This document shows, one piece after another, positions 17,595 to 24,973 of a stretch of DNA of 32,774 bases. Location of the stretch: contig JAUXWY010000170.1 in the NCBI GenBank assembly GCA_030681235.1, positions 1 to 32,774 of the forward strand. The letters run 5' to 3'. Origin of the DNA: Pirellulaceae bacterium. Its GTDB lineage: Bacteria > Planctomycetota > Planctomycetia > Pirellulales > Pirellulaceae. The notes under the pieces are model-generated. The model searched no databases and was not told where the DNA came from. It was given only the letters and a program-made list of their open reading frames with translations. Made by a program: the position numbers and the translations under genes. How positions within the stretch are numbered: the stretch's first letter is position 1; each line of letters begins with the position of its first letter.

Positions 17595-19187
17595 TTACTT
17601 GGGCGCGCCGATGCAGAAGAGGTGCGTGTCACCACGGATGAACAGTTGATCGCCAACGATGGCGGGTGAGGCATCGATGGTCTCTCCCATTTCATTGATG
17701 GCTAAAACTTCGCCCGTATCGCCGTGTTTGATCACCACCACAACGCCTTCACGCGAGCAGAAATAAACCTTGCCACCGGCGGCCACCGGTGACGCGTAAA
17801 CGGCCCGCATTTGTGGCAACCGAGTTTCGTCCACCACAACTTCTCCGGTCTTCACGTTTCGCACGACCATCACCGGGTTATTCGATTTGACGAAATACAA
17901 CAGCCCATCGTACAAGACTGGCGACGGAACATACGGCGCCGCGCCGCCCCCGCTCCAAGCCACTTTACTGGTTTTCGTAATATCTCCTTGCGAATCCAAC
18001 GACATCGAAACGATCGCGTAGCCTTGATAGCCGGTCATGCAGACCACGTGGTCGCCGTATCGGACGGGTGATGGGATGGGATTGCCGACTTGCCCGCCGC
18101 ACTCCCAAATCAGTTGCCCGGTCGCCAGATCATAGCTGCGAACCCGCGAACCGTTCGTCACGACTTGGACCTTGTCGCCGAAAGGTGTGATCAAAGGTGT
18201 CGACCAAGTGGTGCGTTCGTCCCGCTCCACTTGCCATTTTTCGTCGCCGGTCTTGGCATCCAACGCCAGCATTACGGAATCACCTTCGTGATCCCAGGGA
18301 ATGACAACCGTTTCGCCATAAACACTCGGGGATCCGCCTTCACCGAAGCCGTTGCGGGTCCGCATGAGCCCGAGGTCCTTCTCCCACAGAACATTGCCCT
18401 GCATGTCCAAACAGAAGAAACCTCGCGAGCCGAAGTGGGCGTAGATGCGTTGGCCGTCGACGACCAAAGAGGCCGAGGCAAACGTATTCGTTCCATGACC
18501 CGTTTCGTGCGGCACCGCTTCGATCATGGTCTTGCGCCAAAGTTCTTTTCCGGATTCCCGGTCCAGACACAGCACGACGAACTGTTGCTTGCTGGCCGGA
18601 CGCTGTTCGCCGCGACCCTGTCGCCGACCTTCACGACCTTCACGACCTTGCTCTTGTCCCTCTTGAGCGCGATCCTGCCCGCCTGACTCGCCACGTCCTC
18701 GGTCATTGCGACGGTTGCGTTCGGTCCCGTCGGAACCACGAATCTCGTTCGTTCTCGGCCGCGGTGGAGTTTCGCGTTCCACCTCGGTGTCACGGTTGGT
18801 TCGCGGCCGATCACTGCCTAGCTTCGGGGTGTCGTCTTGGGCGGGCTCCGTCGCCGAAGCGGCTGGACCGATCTCGATGGCCGTCATCAGATAGATGCGA
18901 TCTTCCCAAATGACCGGAGTGCCACTGCCTTTGCCAGGCAACTTCACCTTCCACTGAAGGTTCTTCGTCTCGTTCCACTCGCTGGGCGGATTCGAGTGGG
19001 ATGCCGTTCCATCGCCGTTGGGGCCACGCCATTGGTGCCAATTTTGTTGGGCTTTGGTCGCGAAATCGTCATCATTCGCCAAACATTCAACGCCAAGCAA
19101 TGCCAATCCGCTCATCAATCCCATGCCCAGCATCCGCCGAGCCGTCGTCTTCCAACCAGAATTCGCCGAAAAAAGCCTCGATAACAT
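17595..19187 (-). CDS. Secreted PQQ-type beta-propeller (outer-membrane assembly/quinoprotein-like) protein
   Basis: The ATG at 19187 is chosen because GAGGAG sits 6 bases upstream; an earlier ATG at 19193 touches that site directly. Residues 1-37 are a signal peptide (ARRMLGMGLMSGLALLGVECLA). The mature protein opens with WHQWRGPNGDG, as in planctomycete PQQ-like proteins, and has repeated blades such as GTPVIWEDRIYLMTAIEIG, LALDAKTGDEKWQVERDERTTW, VRSYDLATGQLIWECGG and VVVIKHGDTGEVLAINEMG. The family forms an eight-bladed propeller; no dehydrogenase cofactor residues can be claimed. A 90-residue Arg/Gly/Glu/Gln-rich insert (about 18585-18863) splits the first and second blades and looks disordered. 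Substrate or partner unknown. Confidence 0.88.
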   Translation of the reverse strand: MLSRLFSANSGWKTTARRMLGMGLMSGLALLGVECLANDDDFATKAQQNWHQWRGPNGDGTASHSNPPSEWNETKNLQWKVKLPGKGSGTPVIWEDRIYLMTAIEIGPAASATEPAQDDTPKLGSDRPRTNRDTEVERETPPRPRTNEIRGSDGTERNRRNDRGRGESGGQDRAQEGQEQGREGREGRRQGRGEQRPASKQQFVVLCLDRESGKELWRKTMIEAVPHETGHGTNTFASASLVVDGQRIYAHFGSRGFFCLDMQGNVLWEKDLGLMRTRNGFGEGGSPSVYGETVVIPWDHEGDSVMLALDAKTGDEKWQVERDERTTWSTPLITPFGDKVQVVTNGSRVRSYDLATGQLIWECGGQVGNPIPSPVRYGDHVVCMTGYQGYAIVSMSLDSQGDITKTSKVAWSGGGAAPYVPSPVLYDGLLYFVKSNNPVMVVRNVKTGEVVVDETRLPQMRAVYASPVAAGGKVYFCSREGVVVVIKHGDTGEVLAINEMGETIDASPAIVGDQLFIRGDTHLFCIGAPK

Positions 19188-19243
19188 GCGCATCTCCTCG
19201 CCTAGCCCCAACAAAACAACCACTCAACGATCAACCCCATAGT

Positions 19244-19273
19244 TTGACAAACGTTTCGGGTAAAAGCTATAGT
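19244..19273 (+). promoter_or_regulatory. Sigma70-type promoter for rlmK-queC
   Basis: TTGACA at 19244-19249 is a perfect -35 box. TATAGT at 19268-19273 matches the -10 consensus at five of six positions, and the spacer is 18 bases. It points towards rlmK, whose ATG is 55 bases further on. It lies in the divergent gap with the PQQ-type gene. Confidence 0.65.
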
Positions 19274-19328
19274 TCGTCGCTGGCGGGGGCGGCCATTTCA
19301 CTTTCACAGAACCCGGTCGCTGCCCACC

Positions 19329-20273
19329 ATGTCCGATCCAATGTTGCCTCAATTCATCAATCGGTTGCAGAAGAACGACCGACATTGTCGCAAATTGGCT
19401 CGTCGTCAAGAACTGGACTGCTTTCGAGTCTATGATCGCGATCTGCCGGAATTTCAGTTCACCATCGATCGCTACGCGGACCAACTGCTCGTCGCCCACT
19501 ATTCCCGGTCCGTCGAGGCGGACAGTCGCGCGGCCGATCTGCCGACTTGCCTCGCCGCGATTTCACAAGCGCTGGAAGTCCCCACCGAGTCCCTGCACGT
19601 CCGCGAACGGCGGACCAAGAGCGATCCCACCCAGCAGTATCAAAAGTTGGCCGAAGACAAACAGCTTTTGATCGTTCGCGAGGGAGGACTTCGGTTTTAC
19701 GTCAACTTGAGCGACTACCTGGACACTGGCCTCTTCCTGGATCATCGGACCACGCGAGAGAAATTTCGCGAATTGGCTCGGGACAAGCGAGTGCTCAACT
19801 TGTTCTGTTATACCGGCGCGTTTTCGGTCTATGCCGCCGACGGCGGCGCGAAAAATATCGTGTCCGTGGATCTGTCGAATACCTATTTGAATTGGGCCCA
19901 GCGAAACATGGTGCTGAATCGGTTGTTCGATTCGGATTGTCACCAATTCTGTCGCGCCGATGTCTTGCAGTACCTGCACGACGTCGCGCCCGAAAGCTTC
20001 GACCTGGTCATTTTGGATCCGCCGACATTTAGCAATAGCAAAGCCATGGAAGGCAATCTGGACATTCAACGCGACCACCCATGGTTGATCAACCGGACGT
20101 TGCGAACGCTGTCGCCCGGCGGCCTCTTGTACTTCAGCACCAATTGCCGAAAATTTCGGCTCGAGCGCGAGTCCCTCGAGGCGGAGTTTGTGAAAGACAT
20201 CACCAACCAGACGATTCCGTTCGACTTTCAAGGCCGAATGAAACGATGGTGCTTTGTAATCAAGAAACCTTAA
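19329..20273 (+). CDS. rlmK: 23S rRNA (guanine-N7)-methyltransferase, RlmK type (stand-alone C-terminal half of RlmKL)
   Basis: SAM-dependent methyltransferase predicted to make m7G at position 2069 (E. coli numbering) of 23S rRNA. The 314 residues follow the C-terminal half of E. coli RlmKL from end to end: NRLQKNDRHCRKLARRQELDCFRVYDRDLPEF, IDRYADQLLVAHY, a PUA-like N-terminal part, the QQYQKLAE segment, LSDYLDTGLFLDHR, motif I VLNLFCYTGAFSVYAADGG and motif IV LDPPTFSNSK, then HPWLINRTLRTLSPGGLLYFSTNCRKF. The N-terminal RlmL (m2G2445) methyltransferase half is absent, so that activity must be elsewhere or missing. The TAA is directly followed by the queC ATG, indicating a coupled two-gene unit under the promoter at 19244-19273. 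Confidence 0.87.
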   Translation: MSDPMLPQFINRLQKNDRHCRKLARRQELDCFRVYDRDLPEFQFTIDRYADQLLVAHYSRSVEADSRAADLPTCLAAISQALEVPTESLHVRERRTKSDPTQQYQKLAEDKQLLIVREGGLRFYVNLSDYLDTGLFLDHRTTREKFRELARDKRVLNLFCYTGAFSVYAADGGAKNIVSVDLSNTYLNWAQRNMVLNRLFDSDCHQFCRADVLQYLHDVAPESFDLVILDPPTFSNSKAMEGNLDIQRDHPWLINRTLRTLSPGGLLYFSTNCRKFRLERESLEAEFVKDITNQTIPFDFQGRMKRWCFVIKKP

Positions 20274-21116
20274 ATGACAACTTCACCCGATGCCTTGCCC
20301 GTTTGCTCACGGGCCGACGCTCGCCAACATCAACCACGAGCGGTGTTGTGTCTAAGTGGCGGACTGGACTCGACAAGTTTGTTGCTGCATTTGTTGGCCA
20401 GCGGCCACGCGGTTCACGCAATTAGTTTCGACTACGGGCAAAAACATCGGATCGAATTGGAACGACTCGACAATAATCTGGCTTACTTACGGGCAGCGGG
20501 CTACGAGATCGCTCATCAAGTCCTGGACATCTCGGGCTTAGGCGAAGTTTTTTATTCCGCTTTGACCAATCAGAATTGGGATGTGCCACATGGCTTCTAC
20601 GCTCAAGAGAACATGAAGCAAACGGTGGTCCCCAATCGCAATGCGATATTTGCGTCGATTGCCTATGGGTATGCTCTGTCGGTCGCGACTCGCGTCCAAG
20701 CACCCGTCAAGTTCGCGTTGGGTGTTCATAGCGGAGATCATGCGATCTATCCCGATTGCCGGCCTGATTTCTATTCGGCTCTCATGCGCGCCTTTGAGTT
20801 GGGCAATTGGGACAGTCATTTGGTGGAACTGTTTTTGCCGTATCTCCATTCGGATAAAACCAGAATATTGCAGCAGGCGACATTGTCCTGCGCGACCTTG
20901 GGCTTGGACTTCGACACCGTGTTTCGCAATACCTGGACGAGCTACCAACCGGACGCCGAGGGCCGAGCGGATGGCCGAACGGGCTCGGATGTCGAACGTA
21001 TTCTCGCGTTCGCCGAGTTAGGGTTCGTCGATCCAATCGCGTATCGGGAGCCGTGGGAACAGGTCGTCGAGTTCGCGCGCGCGTCACAACGAGCGTTTGA
21101 ATCCGATGCCACTTGA
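20274..21116 (+). CDS. queC: 7-cyano-7-deazaguanine synthase (QueC) homologue without the zinc cysteines
   Basis: QueC uses ATP and ammonia to turn 7-carboxy-7-deazaguanine into preQ0, the precursor of queuosine. The PP-loop SGGLDST (28-34), DYGQKHR (53-59), VVPNRNAIFASIAYGYA and GVHSGDHAIYPDCRPDFY are all intact, so the ATP and substrate sites look functional. The C-terminal zinc site is not: where the family has WSCY plus CGxCxxC, this protein has WTSY and DGRTGSD, so the four cysteines become Ser223, Asp233, Thr236 and Asp239, although the flanking Gly234 and Arg242 of the motif remain. 280 residues is slightly long because of an N-terminal extension. The gene begins immediately after the rlmK stop. 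No queD, queE or queF is in the window. Function as QueC is likely but not certain. Confidence 0.85.
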   Translation: MTTSPDALPVCSRADARQHQPRAVLCLSGGLDSTSLLLHLLASGHAVHAISFDYGQKHRIELERLDNNLAYLRAAGYEIAHQVLDISGLGEVFYSALTNQNWDVPHGFYAQENMKQTVVPNRNAIFASIAYGYALSVATRVQAPVKFALGVHSGDHAIYPDCRPDFYSALMRAFELGNWDSHLVELFLPYLHSDKTRILQQATLSCATLGLDFDTVFRNTWTSYQPDAEGRADGRTGSDVERILAFAELGFVDPIAYREPWEQVVEFARASQRAFESDAT

Positions 21117-21165
21117 GCAACGGTCGCGATCCGGCCGACGTTAGGTTATACTACGCTCGGTTTGA

Positions 21166-21182
21166 AAAGGGTCTGACCCTTT
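21166..21182. repeat. Short REP-like hairpin between queC and the acetylesterase gene
   Basis: AAAGGGT and ACCCTTT form a perfect 7-bp stem with a CTG loop. There is no T-run long enough for a terminator. The GGGTCTGACCC core resembles small palindromes seen repeatedly in intergenic regions of many bacteria; only this copy was noticed in the window. Confidence 0.5.
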
Positions 21183-21200
21183 GGAGAACATACGATGGAG

Positions 21201-21238
21201 TGGCTCGACTCGTCTGGCTCGACTTATCTGGCTCGACT
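21201..21238 (+). repeat. Three tandem copies of a 10-base motif with 14-base period
   Basis: TGGCTCGACT occurs at 21201-21210, 21215-21224 and 21229-21238, separated by CGTC and TATC. It lies 29 bases before the acetylesterase ATG, in the leader. It could be slippage or a repeated regulator half-site. Confidence 0.6.
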
Positions 21239-21266
21239 TGGCCACTATTAATTCGGAAGGTTGCCC

Positions 21267-22877
21267 ATGCCCATAACTCCTGCTCGAGCTACTTTGTTGC
21301 CAAGGCTGCGGGAGAATACCCCATCTGCAGTGGCGGTCATCGCCCTTTGGTGGTGTTTGATGGTCGGCGCGCCAACCGCAGTGCAAGCCGATATCCGTTT
21401 GCCAAAAATCTTCTGCGATTCAATGGTATTGCAGCGTCAAGCCGATGTGCATTTGAATGGAACAGCCGACCCGGACGAACCGCTCGTGTTGCTAATTACC
21501 GGGACCGGAACTGAAAATCGTGAACTCAAGACGGTTTGCAATGCCCAAGGCGAGTTTAGCTTGAAGTTCGCGCCGCCACCGGTGGGTGGTCCGTACGAAT
21601 TGACACTGTCGGGGAAGACCTCCAAAGTGGTAATCCGCGATGTCTTGGTTGGGGACGTTTGGCTTTGCTCGGGGCAATCGAATATGGCTTGGCCAATTCA
21701 AAAAACTCTACCAGAAGAAATCGCCGCGACTCAAACGCCTCGTCCGCAGTTGCGGCTTCTCACCGTCCCGCATACGGCAAGCCCGCAGCCGTTAAACGAT
21801 ATCAACGGCAGTGTGGCCTGGAGTTTATCAACACCCGAAAGCGCCGCCGAGTTCTCGGCCGTCGCCTGGCATTTCGGGAGCGGACTGGAGCAAGAGTTGC
21901 AAGTTCCCATTGGACTAATTCACGCCAGTTGGGGCGGAACCAAAGCGGAGGCGTGGTTGTCCAGGGAGGCGTTAACGAGTGACCCGAGCCTGCAACCTTT
22001 GCTCGATAGTGCCACCGTCCTCGGTGAAAAAGGCAAACCTCAAGACCAACTCAACAGCCTCTACAATGGCATGATTGCTCCGCTGAGAGACTTCCCCATC
22101 AAAGGTGCAATTTGGTATCAAGGCGAAGCGAATGTTGGTCGTGGCCAACAATACGGGACGCTGCTTCCCTTGTTGATTCGCGACTGGCGACAACAGTGGA
22201 AGTCACCTCTCTTGCCGTTTCTATTTGTTCAATTGGCGCCGTTTCGCTACAAGAGTCACTCGCCCGACGCATTGCCGGAACTCTGGGATGCTCAACTCAC
22301 CACGTGCAAAACCGTTCCTCGAACCGGAATGGCGGTCATTTCAGATTTGGGGAATGTCGACGATGTACACCCGGTTCAAAAGTTAAAGGTAGGACGACGA
22401 TTGAGCAATTGGGCGCTAGCCGAGATCTATCACGGGCGTCGACTGATCCACTTTGAATCGACCGCCGAAGAGATCGGATCGCGGGAGCCAGCCGCTACGC
22501 CAACCTCACAAGTGCCCACTCAATCGCCTGACAACGGGACACGATCGCATGTCGATCTTTACAGCGGGCCATTATTCCGGGCCGCCAAGATGCACGAGCG
22601 TCGCGCCGTCGTGGAATTCTATTCCGCCCAAGGACTGCGGTCCGCCGATGGGCAACCTCTGCGCGAGTTTCTGTTGGCCGGCGAGGATCATGTTTTTCAT
22701 CCCGCCACGGCGGTGATTGAAGAGGATCGAGTGGTCGTCACTTGTGACCAAGTGCAGCGGGCCGTTGCTGTCCGATTCTGTTGGAACGATACTCCCAACG
22801 CCAACTTGGTCAACGCGGCCGATCTACCTGCCAGCCCATTTCGGTCCGACTCTCTTCCCTTCCCCTCCGCGAAGTAA
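21267..22877 (+). CDS. Secreted sialate O-acetylesterase (SGNH hydrolase)
   Basis: Predicted to remove O-acetyl groups from sialic acids or other acetylated sugars outside the cytoplasm. The ATG at 21267 has GGAAGG 6 bases upstream. A signal peptide is visible (SAVAVIALWWCLMVGAPTAVQA). The mature part opens with RLPKIFCDSMVLQRQADVHLNGTADP, the Ig-like opening of the family. The SGNH blocks follow: catalytic Ser in LCSGQSNMAW (about 134-143), a Gly-containing block HASWGGTKAEAWL, the Asn/Gln block IWYQGEANVGRGQQY, and the Asp-His block NVDDVHPVQKLKVGRR. 536 residues fits. Such genes are abundant in planctomycetes that degrade sulfated or acetylated algal sugars; no sulfatase is adjacent here. 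Confidence 0.9.
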   Translation: MPITPARATLLPRLRENTPSAVAVIALWWCLMVGAPTAVQADIRLPKIFCDSMVLQRQADVHLNGTADPDEPLVLLITGTGTENRELKTVCNAQGEFSLKFAPPPVGGPYELTLSGKTSKVVIRDVLVGDVWLCSGQSNMAWPIQKTLPEEIAATQTPRPQLRLLTVPHTASPQPLNDINGSVAWSLSTPESAAEFSAVAWHFGSGLEQELQVPIGLIHASWGGTKAEAWLSREALTSDPSLQPLLDSATVLGEKGKPQDQLNSLYNGMIAPLRDFPIKGAIWYQGEANVGRGQQYGTLLPLLIRDWRQQWKSPLLPFLFVQLAPFRYKSHSPDALPELWDAQLTTCKTVPRTGMAVISDLGNVDDVHPVQKLKVGRRLSNWALAEIYHGRRLIHFESTAEEIGSREPAATPTSQVPTQSPDNGTRSHVDLYSGPLFRAAKMHERRAVVEFYSAQGLRSADGQPLREFLLAGEDHVFHPATAVIEEDRVVVTCDQVQRAVAVRFCWNDTPNANLVNAADLPASPFRSDSLPFPSAK

Positions 22878-22953
22878 CACCGCGATCAGCGAGACCTGAA
22901 TCAAAGTAGCACGAGCGCCCCGATCGTGCCGGAGCGGAGCAGCGACATGTGGG

Positions 22954-23020
22954 TGCCAGTCCCCTGGCAGCCAGCGGGTGGACCAACTCGAACCCGGCTA
23001 CAACGATGCGTGGGGAAATT
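22954..23020 (+). repeat. Dispersed two-hairpin element, copy A
   Basis: Hairpin 1: TGCCAG (22954-22959), loop TCCC, CTGGCA (22964-22969). Hairpin 2: AGCGGGT (22973-22979) pairs with ACCCGGCT (22992-22999) with one bulge. It is followed by an ATGCGTGGGGAAA tail. It is related to copy B at 30497-30560, with paired changes that keep both stems. Function unknown. Confidence 0.6.
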
Positions 23021-23050
23021 TCGGCTGCCATGCAATAGAGATTGATTCTC

Positions 23051-23299
23051 ATGTCCATGCGATTTCGGCTCCGAACCTTTTTGATCTTGGCGACCTTGAT
23101 TTGTCTGATCGGTATTTTCGTTTTCGAGTTCCGAAACGCTTGTGAAAACGTTCGGCAATTGGAGATGCTTGGTGCAAAGCTCCACTATAGCAAAGGCGAA
23201 TTGTGGTTGCTCGGTGAATGGACACCGCAGTTCATCAGAAACTCCGTTCGGCGACCCGCCGCAACGGAATTGATCGTGGGTACGAAACGCCACCACTGA
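23051..23299 (+). CDS. Short single-pass membrane protein, probably a truncated planctomycete family member
   Basis: The ATG at 23051 (a second ATG is at 23057) gives an 82-residue protein. The N-terminus MRFRLRTFLILATLICLIGIFVFEF is a basic-then-hydrophobic membrane anchor of a type common in planctomycete hypothetical proteins. The next part (RQLEMLGAKLHYSKGELWLLGEWTPQFIRNSV) resembles the segment that, in longer relatives, leads into leucine-rich repeats. Here the protein ends soon after, so I think it is a 3'-truncated copy, but the frame itself is intact. No function can be given. It sits in a stretch with other remnants. Confidence 0.5.
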   Translation: MSMRFRLRTFLILATLICLIGIFVFEFRNACENVRQLEMLGAKLHYSKGELWLLGEWTPQFIRNSVRRPAATELIVGTKRHH

Positions 23300-23595
23300 C
23301 CTCGCGTCAGTGGAGCGATGATTCATCACTACGGACTCGACGGCCCGAGGTTTTAGCGGCCGTAGAATAAGGCCAACTTCGGATAACCCTTCGAGTAGGC
23401 GACGGTCCCGCGAGTTTCGTGATCGTGGACCCTGACGGCAATCCGATCCTTGTTGATCAACACGTGCCGAAGGCTAAGAAATAACGACGACTCCACGCGA
23501 GCACAAGAGTATTGGAAAAACGTCGTGGCAAGTGGGACGGAGACTTTGACGTTCACTTTGGGCCGAGATCGGTTCCCATTCCTTCTCCGTATCGG
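23300..23595. other. Gene-poor stretch with apparent decayed sequence
   Basis: Between the small membrane protein and the 3' end of the metallophosphatase gene. Apart from the VOC-like remnant at 23398-23484, I see no reading frame with convincing protein character on either strand, and no terminator with a T-run. Confidence 0.4.
23398..23484 (+). pseudogene. C-terminal remnant of a VOC/glyoxalase-like protein
   Basis: In this frame the DNA reads GDGPASFVIVDPDGNPILVDQ followed by HVPKAKK and a TAA stop at 23482-23484. The DPDGNPILVDQHV ending is typical of VOC-family (glyoxalase/bleomycin-resistance-like) proteins. Upstream the frame is closed by a TAA at 23368-23370 and no start codon is present, so only the last 28 or so codons remain. 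The identification rests on a short match. Confidence 0.45.
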
Positions 23596-24756
23596 TTATC
23601 GATCCACGGGGCGAATCGGTTCGCGAGTGCCGTCATCGCCAACGACAAACACCTGGTCCTGTTCGACCAGAAGCGCTCGAGCGACGCCATCCTTGCGAGT
23701 CTTGGGGTGCTTCAAGTCGACGCGTACAACCTGGCCCGCGAAATCAGTCGAGATCGAGTCGACGACGGTGTGTCCGACCACCACCTGTTTCACGTCAAAG
23801 TGCTCGAGCACACGCTGAACGTGAGCGGCCGTGGCTTTGGGTTCACCTTCGACGGCCACGACCATGCCTCGGTACCAAAAAGGGCCGGGTGAAGTCATCA
23901 GAAAGAGAGCGTCCCCCTGTAGGTTCCGAAATCCAAGGCTCTCGCGCAACAGTCGATTGATTTCGTCGATCGAATAGCCTCGCGCCAGGACCTGTGGACT
24001 AATTCCGGCGTGGACAAACAGTTGGTCGCCAATCTTCTCGATCGAGTTCTTTGATCGCAGCCAACGGCCGAATTCACTATCGGCGGAAAAGAGCTGCTCG
24101 ATTTTCAAACCGGTTTCTTGCAGGAGCCAATGATACTTTGGCGCGAGGTAACGGTCGTCGCCCGCCAAGTTCATGGCTTCGTGGTTGCCCAGGATCGTGT
24201 GAACCGCGCCGCCCGCTGCTGCGGCTTCGGACTCCAGTTGATAAATCAGCCATAGGCACTGAGTCGCATAGTCGCCTCGGTCGACCGTGTCGCCAAGCAC
24301 AACCAAGTGCCCGTCGCCATAGGTCCACTTCAAATTCTCATCGATGACTTTCTGCGAACGAAGCATGCGAATCAAGACATCGAAGTTGCCTTCCAGGTCC
24401 GAAGTGACCAACAACCTTGCGGGCTTCGGCCAAATCGAATTGGGAACCGAGTGAGTTGGCCGCAACTGCACCTGGAATCGTGCCGGTGTCGGATCGCCAA
24501 CGACCACTTCCAGCGGATGTTCATGAAGGGACTTCCAAGAGAGCGATTCGCGAACAATCTTGGCTTCCGCCTCGCTTGGCACGACCGTTAGAGTTTGTGC
24601 TGAGTCTCCCCGGCTCCAAACATAAGGGCCATCGTGGCAAATGGCTGCAACAGGAGCCGGTCGTTTGATCTGCCCGTGGCAAAGACTGGCCGAGACAAAC
24701 GCCAAACTGATCCAACAGACTGTTCGAACTGCCCGAAACGAAAAAAACAACCGCAT
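23596..24756 (-). CDS. Secreted calcineurin-like metallophosphatase
   Basis: Predicted exported phosphatase or phosphodiesterase with a two-metal centre. The signal peptide (FSFRAVRTVCWISLAFVSASLCHG) is followed by about 80 residues of unknown role. The metallophosphoesterase motifs are in order: SDLEGNFD (119-126), GDTVDRGD (155-162), GNHEAM (190-195), FVHAG (247-251) and VVGHT (about 328). The first motif has Glu where many PPP-family enzymes have His (DxHG), a variation also seen in related bacterial phosphatases. GGAG lies 9 bases before the ATG at 24756. Length 386. Substrate unknown. The upstream gap contains an 11-bp tandem duplication. Confidence 0.88.
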   Translation of the reverse strand: MRLFFSFRAVRTVCWISLAFVSASLCHGQIKRPAPVAAICHDGPYVWSRGDSAQTLTVVPSEAEAKIVRESLSWKSLHEHPLEVVVGDPTPARFQVQLRPTHSVPNSIWPKPARLLVTSDLEGNFDVLIRMLRSQKVIDENLKWTYGDGHLVVLGDTVDRGDYATQCLWLIYQLESEAAAAGGAVHTILGNHEAMNLAGDDRYLAPKYHWLLQETGLKIEQLFSADSEFGRWLRSKNSIEKIGDQLFVHAGISPQVLARGYSIDEINRLLRESLGFRNLQGDALFLMTSPGPFWYRGMVVAVEGEPKATAAHVQRVLEHFDVKQVVVGHTVVDSISTDFAGQVVRVDLKHPKTRKDGVARALLVEQDQVFVVGDDGTREPIRPVDR

Positions 24757-24805
24757 TTCAAACTCCAGTGAAGCTTTCGGTGCCCGTCGGGCATCAGGAG
24801 ACCCT

Positions 24806-24827
24806 CGATCGATTTCCGATCGATTTC
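24806..24827. repeat. Perfect 11-bp tandem duplication
   Basis: CGATCGATTTC occurs twice in a row (24806-24816, 24817-24827), followed by a partial third copy. It lies 50 bases upstream of the metallophosphatase ATG. A small dyad, TGCCCG-T-CGGGCA, sits at 24781-24793 beside it. Confidence 0.6.
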
Positions 24828-24973
24828 CGACGAACGACGTGATTTCTCTGGCAAGGCGCCTTGTTTGTCAAGTCCGATCGCTGATGATAGGCTCTACGGC
24901 TTCGGTGGGTGGAAGAACTCTGCCATGATTGTATTCATCTTCGCATGCTTCGACGCAGTTGGCAGATACGTTT

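Noticed and set aside
20274-21116. Anti-phage system component (QatC or CBASS-linked QueC-like protein)
   Set aside because: The neighbours are rlmK and a secreted acetylesterase, with no Qat ATPase, nuclease or CD-NTase; the catalytic motifs fit ordinary QueC.
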